From Kitasatospora setae KM-6054 (GTDB lineage: Bacteria; Actinomycetota; Actinomycetes; Streptomycetales; Streptomycetaceae), in NCBI RefSeq assembly GCF_000269985.1, contig NC_016109.1:2294001-2358000 (forward strand): a DNA stretch of 64,000 nt, read 5' to 3'. The notes below the pieces were generated by a model that saw nothing but the letters and a program-made list of their open reading frames with translations, was not told the DNA's origin and searched no databases. The stretch's first letter is position 1. The number at the start of each line of letters is the position of its first letter. Positions 55,238-64,000 of this stretch are shown piece after piece. A program made the translations under genes and the position numbers.

Positions 55238-56110
55238 TCACCGGGAGAGCAGCAGCCACCCGCCGACCGCCGCCGTCGCCGCGAGCAGCACCAGCACGAT
55301 GACGGACACCGCCAGGTCCCACGCCCACGAGCGCCGGTCGGCCGCCGGGTCCAGCGTGAACTCGGCCGGGTCCGCGGGCGTGTGGTGCACGGTCACCGCC
55401 CGCCCGCGCGACCGGGCCGGGTCGGCGAGCCGGGCGGTGCAGTGCGCGGTGACGGCGGTGCCGTCCCGGGTGGTGAACGCGACGACGGGGGTGAGGGTGG
55501 TGATGGTCGAGCCGTCGTCCTCGTCGACCCGGACGTCCCGGAACACGGCGACGATCCGCCCCGGCACCGCGTCCATCACGGCCAGCCGGGCCCGCTTCCC
55601 CCGCCGGTCGCGGACGTTCCAGGGCAGGTGCCACAGGCCGAGCAGCGCCCACGCCCCGGCGCCGCCGACCAGCGCCCACGGCCAGTCCCAGCGGACGGCG
55701 GCCAGCGCCACCAGGCCCGCGTACGCCGCGAACAGCGCGCCGGCCGGGCCCGCCAGGCCCCGGGCGGGCGGTTCGGGGGCGTTGGCGAACCGGTGCTCGG
55801 CCGGCCGGCCCGCCGGGTGGCTGACCCCGATCTCCCGGCCCACCCAGGCCGCGGTGAGCGTCTCGCCGCGCCCGTCGTCGCCCTCGGCGAGGACCTCCCG
55901 CCCGGTGGCCGGGTCGCGCCAGGCGACCGTGACCGGGATGCCGCCGATCCGCGAGCTGCCGTGCTCGACCTCCCCGACCCGCTCGATCCGCCCGGCCAGC
56001 CGGACCGTCCGCTGCGCCTTCGTCACCCCGGCCAGCGACCGCCCGGCCCCGACCAGCGCCACCGCGCCCCACGCCGCGCTCCACAGCAGCAGCACCGACT
56101 CCCACCCCAC
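55238..56110 (-). CDS. DUF3592-type membrane protein
   Basis: This 290-aa protein starts at the GTG at 56110 with GGGGAGGG just upstream. It has an N-terminal helix (VLLLWSAAWGAVALVGAGRSL), two central helices (GALFAAYAGLVALAAVRW; WPWALVGGAGAWALLGLW) and a C-terminal helix (LAVSVIVLVLLAATAAVGGWLLL). Two similar soluble beta modules (GRIERVGEVEHGSS; GRIVAVFRDVRVDEDDGS) carry the V-x-x-x-F/Y-TTRDG features of DUF3592. Function unknown. It is convergent with the FMN enzyme gene. Confidence 0.82.
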   Translation of the reverse strand: MGWESVLLLWSAAWGAVALVGAGRSLAGVTKAQRTVRLAGRIERVGEVEHGSSRIGGIPVTVAWRDPATGREVLAEGDDGRGETLTAAWVGREIGVSHPAGRPAEHRFANAPEPPARGLAGPAGALFAAYAGLVALAAVRWDWPWALVGGAGAWALLGLWHLPWNVRDRRGKRARLAVMDAVPGRIVAVFRDVRVDEDDGSTITTLTPVVAFTTRDGTAVTAHCTARLADPARSRGRAVTVHHTPADPAEFTLDPAADRRSWAWDLAVSVIVLVLLAATAAVGGWLLLSR

Positions 56111-56173
56111 GCGCCCTCCCCGGCGGCCGTCCTCCCCGACACTGTGCCCGCGGGCACCCGCCCGACACGCGGA

Positions 56174-56202
56174 TGCCCGTCGGACCTGTGGTCCGACGGG
56201 CA
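56174..56202 (-). terminator. Terminator hairpin downstream of lspA
   Basis: A perfect 13-bp stem (56174-56186 with 56190-56202, loop TGT) lies 39 nt past the lspA stop on the minus strand. Confidence 0.85.
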
Positions 56203-56240
56203 CCTGAACGACAAACGCTGAACGCTGGACAGTGGCCCGG

Positions 56241-57032
56241 TCAGCCCTCCCCGTCCTCCTCGGCCTTCCGCTCGCCCTCCCCGGCCGGCTCCGCCCCGGC
56301 GGCCTTCTCGACCGGCGCGCCGTGCGTGCTGCCGTCCGGGTTGGAGCCGCGGAAGGAGAGCAGGACGACCAGGATGCCGCCGCAGACGATCGCCGAGTCG
56401 GCGAGGTTGAACACCGCGAAGTGCTGGACCGAGATGAAGTCGACCACGTGCCCGCGGAACACCGACGGGGCGCGGAACAGCCGGTCGGTGAGGTTGCCGA
56501 AGGCGCCGCCGAGCAGCAGGCCGAGGGCGATCGCCCAGGGCAGGCTGTAGAGGCGGCGGGCGATCCGCCAGATCACCACGATGACGCCGGCGGCGATCGC
56601 GGTGAACAGCAGCGTCATCGCCTGGCCCATGCCGAACGCGGCGCCGGGGTTGCGGATCACCTGGAAGGTCATCCAGTCGCCGATCACGCTGATCGGCGTG
56701 GAGCGGCCCTCCAGCCTGGCGACGACCAGCATCTTGGAGCCGAGGTCGATCAGGTAGGCGAGCAGCGCGACGGCGAGCAGCACGCTGATCCGGCGGCGGC
56801 GCACCACGGCGCGGGCGCCTTCGGCGGCCGTCGCGCCGGCGCTCCCCGGCTGCTCGGGCGCCGCGTGCTCGAACGCGTCGTCCGCCGGCTCACCCGCCCC
56901 GCTGGGCCGGGCGGTGGGGACGGCGTCGTCCTGGGTCTGGTGGGAACCTGGCGTGCTGATGATCCGCTCCGCTGCCGTGTGGAATGCGCCGGGGGAATGC
57001 CGGTCGACGTACTGGGGACGAGGGTACGGCAC
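56241..57032 (-). CDS. lspA: Lipoprotein signal peptidase (signal peptidase II)
   Basis: LspA (263 aa) cleaves prolipoprotein signal peptides at the membrane. Its four helices include [20 protein letters not shown] and [18 protein letters not shown]. The two catalytic Asp residues lie in [11 protein letters not shown] and [10 protein letters not shown], with [10 protein letters not shown] and [12 protein letters not shown] also conserved. The first about 80 residues are a hydrophilic extension, and a charged tail of about 30 residues follows the last helix. The GTG at 57032 is the only in-frame start before the conserved [10 protein letters not shown]. Confidence 0.95.
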   Translation of the reverse strand: MPYPRPQYVDRHSPGAFHTAAERIISTPGSHQTQDDAVPTARPSGAGEPADDAFEHAAPEQPGSAGATAAEGARAVVRRRRISVLLAVALLAYLIDLGSKMLVVARLEGRSTPISVIGDWMTFQVIRNPGAAFGMGQAMTLLFTAIAAGVIVVIWRIARRLYSLPWAIALGLLLGGAFGNLTDRLFRAPSVFRGHVVDFISVQHFAVFNLADSAIVCGGILVVLLSFRGSNPDGSTHGAPVEKAAGAEPAGEGERKAEEDGEG

Positions 57033-57099
57033 CGTTCGCCCCGTTGGCCGCCGCGGCCGGGATTGTCCGGCCTTCGGACCGGTCGACCGGCCCCCGGGG

Positions 57100-57675
57100 T
57101 CAGCGGCGTTCCTGCTTGGCCTTGCAGCTGACGCAGAGGGTGGCGCGCGGGAAGGCCTGCAGCCGGGCCTTGCCGACGGGCTGGCCGCAGGACTCGCAGC
57201 GGCCGAAGGCGGTGCCCTCCAGGCGGGCCAGGGCGCGCTCGGTCTGGGCGAGGCTGTCGCGGGCGTTGTTGGCGAGCGAGAGCTCGCTCTCCCGGTTGAT
57301 GTTCTTGGTGCCGGCGTCGACCTGGTCGTCGCCCGCGCCGTCGTTGGAGTCCCGCATCAGGCCGGCGATGGCGGCCTCGGAGGCTTCGATCTCGGCCCGC
57401 AGCCGGAGCAGGTCGGCGGCCAGTTCGTCGCGCAGCTCGGTGACCTCCTCCGCCGTCCACGGGTCCTCCCCGGGCCGGACCGGCAGCTCGGCCGGGTCGG
57501 CCTGTTCGCCGCCGCGGGCGCCGCTGCCCGCCGGCACGTGGGTGCGGCTGCTCGCCGCGGTGTGTCCGGTGGTGCCGGTCTTTCGCCGCGCAGTACTCAC
57601 GGTCCCCTCCCCTGGGTCGCCCGCCACGGCCTCGCGCGACCTCTTGGTCACGGTTCCTGTCGCCTTCTCAGCCAT
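57100..57675 (-). CDS. TraR/DksA-family zinc-finger protein
   Basis: This 191-aa protein has a disordered basic N-terminus (about 1-75), a coiled-coil region ([29 protein letters not shown]) and a C-terminal four-Cys zinc finger ([19 protein letters not shown], then CVSCK). DksA-type proteins enter the RNA polymerase secondary channel. I chose ATG 57675 ([12 protein letters not shown]) because GAGG lies 9 nt upstream; an ATG at 57690 is also in frame. It lies between lspA and ileS, as in other streptomycetes. Confidence 0.93.
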   Translation of the reverse strand: MAEKATGTVTKRSREAVAGDPGEGTVSTARRKTGTTGHTAASSRTHVPAGSGARGGEQADPAELPVRPGEDPWTAEEVTELRDELAADLLRLRAEIEASEAAIAGLMRDSNDGAGDDQVDAGTKNINRESELSLANNARDSLAQTERALARLEGTAFGRCESCGQPVGKARLQAFPRATLCVSCKAKQERR

Positions 57676-57939
57676 GGCTTTCGACCTCATTCACGAATGA
57701 TCAGAAGCGTCGGTTCCCGACGATCTTGCCGGTCCCGGAACGATAAACCTCATCGAATCAGCCCACAACGGGACATACCGATGCACCTCACCGATCCCAC
57801 TCGCGCAGCCTCCGTCGGTCCGGCGCTGCACAAGTTGTGCCCAGAACGCCCCCGGCTAACCACCCGCCGGCCACCCGCCCGCCCGCCGGCCCCCGGCTCG
57901 CGGGTGCGCGAAACGGCTTGCGGGGGCCGATACACTGGG

Positions 57940-58205
57940 CCTCGCAAGGCGCAGATGGGACGAGTACCGACGCACGCAGCCTGTAGCGACCCGGGGGCGG
58001 TGGGAGCCCGGGGGTGTGCGCGGCGGGAAGATCACCCCGGAGCCGCCGGAAGAACGGCCCGCGCGAGCGGGCCCAGTAGAACCGGCCGCAAAACCCAAAG
58101 AGAGGGCCGCAGCGCGCGCGGTCAAGGAGGGTGGTACCGCGGGGCGGCTCGCCGTCTCGTCCCTCCGTCGGAGCCAGTCCACGCATCCGCCGGAGGTTGA
58201 ACGCC
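57940..58205 (+). ncRNA. Isoleucine-specific translational T-box leader of ileS
   Basis: The 534-bp gap 57676-58209 holds the divergent promoters and this leader. The T-box sequence AGGGTGGTACCGCGG is at 58128-58142, and a specifier ATC codon lies in GGGAAGATCACC (58031-58033). CCTCCG (58162-58167) can pair with CGGAGG (58191-58196), which is the ileS ribosome site, forming a sequestrator as in actinobacterial translational T-boxes. A TACACT hexamer (57931-57936) may be the -10. Uncharged tRNA-Ile should open the ribosome site. The exact 5' end is a guess. Confidence 0.9.
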
Positions 58206-58209
58206 CGCC

Positions 58210-61341
<3,132 letters not shown>

Positions 61342-61357
61342 CCACCGCGCGCGCCCC

Positions 61358-61394
61358 GCGCGCCCCCGGCGGAAAGCGACCGCCGGGGGCGCGC
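61358..61394. terminator. 15-bp terminator hairpin after ileS
   Basis: The arms 61358-61372 and 61380-61394 are complementary with a 7-nt loop, 16 nt after the ileS stop. A second weaker stem (AAGGGCGCC 61446-61454 with GGCGCCCTT 61474-61482) lies just past the divIVA stop and probably serves that gene. Confidence 0.85.
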
Positions 61395-61504
61395 GGGCGC
61401 ACCGGGGGCGCGGCGAACCACCGCCCCACCACGCCCCACGACGCGAAGGGCGCCCCCGGCCGCGATGGCCAAGGGCGCCCTTTCGGTCACGCTCGGTGGA
61501 ACTG

Positions 61505-62848
61505 CTAGTTGTCGCCGTCCTCGTCGATCAGGAAGCCCCGCATCGGCGCGGGAGCCTGCTGCATCGGCTGCGGGGGCTGCGGCCGCACGGCCGCCATCGG
61601 CTGGGTCATGCCCGCCGGGGCCATCGTCCCGTTGCCGCCCGCCGAGCCGCCGCCGAAGGACGGGGCGCCGGTCGAACCGCCGAAGGACGAGCCGCCGAAG
61701 GACTGGTTCCCGCCGAAGGACGGGGTGGAGCCGAAGGACGGTGCCGGCGCGGACATCGCGCTGGCGCCGGCGGGGGCCATCGACGACGCGGCCGGCGGCA
61801 GCGAGGCGGTGGCGGGGATCCGCGGCGGGGCGAGCGAGTCGTCCGCCTGCGACTCCAGCTGGCGCAGCTGGGTCTCCAGGTAGGACTTCAGCCGCGTGCG
61901 GTACTCGCGCTCGAAGGCGCGCAGGTCCTCGACCTTGCGCTCCAGGGTGGCGCGGGCGGACTCCAGCGAGCCCATCGCGACGCGGTGCTTCTCCTGGGCG
62001 TCCCGCTCCAGCGCGTCGGCCTTGGCACGGGCGTCCCGCTCCAGGCCCTCGGCGCGGCTGCGGGCCTCGCCGACGATCTTGTTGGCCTCGGAGCGGGCCT
62101 CGGAGATGGCCTGGTCGGCGGTCTGCTGGGCGAGCGCCAGGACGCGGGCGGCGCTGTCGCCGCCGGGGCCCTGCTGCTGCTGCATCGGGTTGCCCATCGG
62201 GCCGCCCATCGGCTGGAGCTGCTGGCCCATCGGCTGCAGCTGCTGGCCGCCCATGGTCTGGCCCATCTGCTGCTGCATCGGGTTGCCCATCGGCTGCAGC
62301 ATCTGGCCGCCCATCGGCTGGACCAGCTGCTGCTGGCCGCCCATGGTCTGGCCCATCTGCTGCTGCTGCATCGGGTTGCCCATCGGGCCGCCCATGCCCT
62401 GCTGCTGGCCCATGCCCTGCTGCTGGCCGGCGGGCAGCTGCGGGGCGCCGGACGGCAGGCCCAGCGGCTGGTTGCCCATGCCCTGCTGGCCCATGCCCTG
62501 GCCCATGCCCTGCTGCTGGCCCATGCCCTGCTGCGGGCCGCCCAGCTGCTGCGGGCCGGGGCCCTGCTGGCCGGGCACCGGCGGGCCGGATATGGCGGCG
62601 GGGACGGGGGCGCCGGGGCGGCCGCCGTCCTGCGGGGCCTGCTCCTTGCGCATGTTGGCCTGGTTCTGCGCGGCGGCACGCGTGGCGGCGGCCAGCTTGG
62701 CCCGCAGGTCCTCGTTCTCGCGCAGCAGGCGGGTCAGCTCGGCTTCGACCTCGTCGAGGAAGGCATCGACCTCGTCCTCGTCATAGCCTTCGCGCAGCCG
62801 GACGGTCGTGAACTGCTTGTTCCGAACGTCCTCGGGGGTCAATGGCAT
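61505..62848 (-). CDS. divIVA: Polar growth protein DivIVA (Wag31)
   Basis: DivIVA (447 aa) recruits the cell-wall machinery to hyphal tips. The N-terminal lipid-binding domain reads LTPEDVRNKQFTTVRLREGYDEDEVDAFLDEV and is followed by a first coiled coil. Residues about 90-225 are a Gln/Met/Gly/Pro-rich repeat tract (MGQQQGMGQ, MGNPMQQQ, QPMGGQ units). A long second coiled coil (about 230-340) and a flexible Gly/Phe-rich tail (FGGSSFGG) end the protein. The repeat length makes it longer than the about 400-aa S. coelicolor protein. It is the last gene of the sepF-yggT-divIVA set. Confidence 0.97.
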   Translation of the reverse strand: MPLTPEDVRNKQFTTVRLREGYDEDEVDAFLDEVEAELTRLLRENEDLRAKLAAATRAAAQNQANMRKEQAPQDGGRPGAPVPAAISGPPVPGQQGPGPQQLGGPQQGMGQQQGMGQGMGQQGMGNQPLGLPSGAPQLPAGQQQGMGQQQGMGGPMGNPMQQQQMGQTMGGQQQLVQPMGGQMLQPMGNPMQQQMGQTMGGQQLQPMGQQLQPMGGPMGNPMQQQQGPGGDSAARVLALAQQTADQAISEARSEANKIVGEARSRAEGLERDARAKADALERDAQEKHRVAMGSLESARATLERKVEDLRAFEREYRTRLKSYLETQLRQLESQADDSLAPPRIPATASLPPAASSMAPAGASAMSAPAPSFGSTPSFGGNQSFGGSSFGGSTGAPSFGGGSAGGNGTMAPAGMTQPMAAVRPQPPQPMQQAPAPMRGFLIDEDGDN

Positions 62849-62894
62849 CTCTTCACCTCAACGTGATCGTCGGACCGGCATCCTGTCGCATCGT

Positions 62895-63185
62895 TCAGAA
62901 CGACAGGCGCTGCACGAGCGAGATCAGGACATACACAATGATCATCAGTACGAAGAAGGACAGGTCGAGCGCCACGCCCCCGAGACGCAACGGCGGGATG
63001 AAACGCCGAAGAAGCTTGAGTGGCGGATCTGTGACAGTGTACGTGGCCTCCAGCACCACGACCATGGTCTTCCCCGGACGCCATGAGCGGGCGAATTGGA
63101 ACACCCAGTCCATGACGAGTCGGAAGAGCAGGATCAGCAGGAACACGGTCAGCACCCAGTAGAGCACCGAACCGAAGATCCCCAT
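62895..63185 (-). CDS. YggT-family membrane protein
   Basis: This 96-aa protein has two membrane helices (VLYWVLTVFLLILLFRLVMDWV; LDLSFFVLMIIVYVLISLVQRL) flanking the conserved VTDPPLKLLRRFIPPLRLGG loop that defines YggT (Ycf19). It lies between sepF and divIVA, the usual order in Gram-positive bacteria. Relatives affect osmotic tolerance and septum-linked processes. Start at ATG 63185. Confidence 0.95.
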   Translation of the reverse strand: MGIFGSVLYWVLTVFLLILLFRLVMDWVFQFARSWRPGKTMVVVLEATYTVTDPPLKLLRRFIPPLRLGGVALDLSFFVLMIIVYVLISLVQRLSF

Positions 63186-63238
63186 CGCGTCTCCCTCTCC
63201 CTGGCCGACGTTCCGTCAGTGACGCTCTGTCAACAGAC

Positions 63239-63250
63239 CCACACGTGTGG
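63239..63250. promoter_or_regulatory. 12-bp palindrome with adjacent TTGACA-like box upstream of yggT
   Basis: CCACACGTGTGG is a perfect palindrome in the 78-bp sepF-yggT gap. On the minus strand a TTGACA box lies just downstream of it (63229-63234), so a yggT-divIVA promoter is possible. No clear -10 was found. Confidence 0.35.
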
Positions 63251-63263
63251 TCGTGGGTTCGGG

Positions 63264-63890
63264 TCAGCTCTGGTTGAAGAACCCACCCTCGGCGATCCGA
63301 GCCTTGTCCTCCGCCGTTACATCGACGTTAGCAGGCGACAGCAGGAACACCTTCTGCGTCACGCGCTCGATACTGCCGTGCAGACCGAAGACCAGTCCAG
63401 CGGCGAAGTCTACGAGCCGCTTGGCGTCCGTGTCGTCCATCTCGGTCAAATTCATGATCACGGGAGTGCCGCCGCGGAACTGTTCGCCGATCGTACGGGC
63501 CTCGTTGTAGGTGCGGGGGTGCAGCGTGGTGATGCGGTAGGGCTCTCGTTCGTTGACGACCTTGGGCATGATCACCGGGGTGCTCTTCTCCAGGTTGCGG
63601 TGGCGCTCGGATGTGATGGACGACACGGGAGCCATCCGCGGCTGCTCCTGCCGGATCGGCACCGCGGCGGGCACCGGCTGGGGCGCGATGTGGGCCACGG
63701 GCGCCGGCTGCGGGGCGGGTGCGGCGGGGGCGGGAGCCGCGGCCGCGGACCGGAGGTCCTCGGTCCGGCCGGTGCGGATCGGCTCCGGGTCCGCGTCGTA
63801 GTCGTCGTCGGGGTCGTACCCCTGGCTGTCGTAGGTCTCGTCCTCGACCAGACCGAGATAGACCGCCATCTTGCGCATCGCGCCGGCCAT
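63264..63890 (-). CDS. sepF: Cell division protein SepF
   Basis: SepF (208 aa) anchors FtsZ to the membrane. The N-terminal amphipathic helix is [19 protein letters not shown] disordered Pro/Ala region follows (about 40-100), then the SepF core: [69 protein letters not shown] took ATG 63890 because GGAGGA lies 9 nt upstream and it begins the helix exactly; an ATG at 63911 adds seven residues. The rest of the window (63891-64000) shows no further coding sequence. Confidence 0.96.
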   Translation of the reverse strand: MAGAMRKMAVYLGLVEDETYDSQGYDPDDDYDADPEPIRTGRTEDLRSAAAAPAPAAPAPQPAPVAHIAPQPVPAAVPIRQEQPRMAPVSSITSERHRNLEKSTPVIMPKVVNEREPYRITTLHPRTYNEARTIGEQFRGGTPVIMNLTEMDDTDAKRLVDFAAGLVFGLHGSIERVTQKVFLLSPANVDVTAEDKARIAEGGFFNQS

Positions 63891-64000
63891 GCTGCTGTCT
63901 CCTCCGCTCATGCGCTCACCGTGTCGCCCTGCGGATGCCGTGGTCCTCTTACGACCTGTCAGGCCGACGGTCCGTCAGACCGCGGAGTGTGCGCTCGGAT

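Noticed and set aside
63891..64000. Start of another cell-division or YggS-type gene at the right edge
   Set aside because: The 110 bp show no convincing frame on either strand, so the next gene probably lies outside the window.

Overview
The window is very GC-rich, densely coded chromosomal DNA from a streptomycete-type actinomycete (Streptomyces or Kitasatospora; the genus cannot be fixed from this window). Evidence is the strong G/C third-position bias, frequent GTG starts, 1-4 nt start/stop overlaps, a his operon using the bifunctional isomerase PriA, an FtsZ-ring/polar-growth block (DivIVA, YggT, SepF) beside ileS and lspA, and an actinobacterial translational T-box. Protein families were assigned by reading the translations; no database search was run.

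Layout. 0-1.2 kb: end of a type VII secretion-like locus. 1.4-3.5 kb: small secreted and cytosolic proteins. 3.5-9.3 kb: histidine operon hisD-hisC-hisB-(47-aa membrane protein)-hisH-priA-ridA-hisF on the minus strand. 9.4-18 kb: a repeat-bearing membrane protein, a LON-domain protein, a YbaK-type deacylase, an ABC exporter pair and a NYN-domain protein. 18.1-22.2 kb: asd, a DapA-family protein with a divergent LysR regulator, a MazF/PemK-like protein and an RDD protein. 22.3-25.9 kb: dnaE. 26-31.7 kb: a membrane protein, a 14-bp repeat array, a winged-helix protein, a dienelactone-hydrolase-like protein and a secreted M9 collagenase.

31.9-41.4 kb is the main accessory region. A tightly coupled leftward operon (class III aminotransferase fragment, MBL-fold hydrolase, ROK kinase, acyl-CoA dehydrogenase, inositol-monophosphatase-like enzyme, 2H phosphoesterase, NDP-sugar pyrophosphorylase) faces a rightward operon (ATP-grasp ligase, stand-alone carrier protein, stand-alone NRPS adenylation domain). 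It reads as a small biosynthetic locus combining carrier-bound amino-acid chemistry with sugar-phosphate/nucleotide activation. The divergent junction is abnormal: the aminotransferase lacks its N-terminal 40 percent, an upstream gene on the other strand survives only as a tail, and a perfect 20-bp inverted repeat sits between the two broken ends.

41.5-58 kb: an HTH/DUF4180 operon with a clear operator, a RIO kinase with a possible leader peptide, a receptor-type Ser/Thr kinase with a lectin-like ectodomain, an ABC permease next to an unusual hydrolase-ABC ATPase fusion, an MscS channel, a GNAT enzyme, an RluD-like pseudouridine synthase, a glutamate-synthase-like FMN enzyme, lspA and a DksA/TraR-type protein. 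58-64 kb: T-box-controlled ileS, divIVA, yggT and sepF.

The most unexpected non-coding signal is a degenerate, nearly self-complementary 14-bp tandem repeat (consensus about TGACGCGTCATCGA) in two intergenic arrays 19.5 kb apart, 14 units at 26.8 kb and 17 units at 46.4 kb. Unrelated 9-, 12-, 13- and 14-bp tandem repeats run across the stop codons of several other genes.
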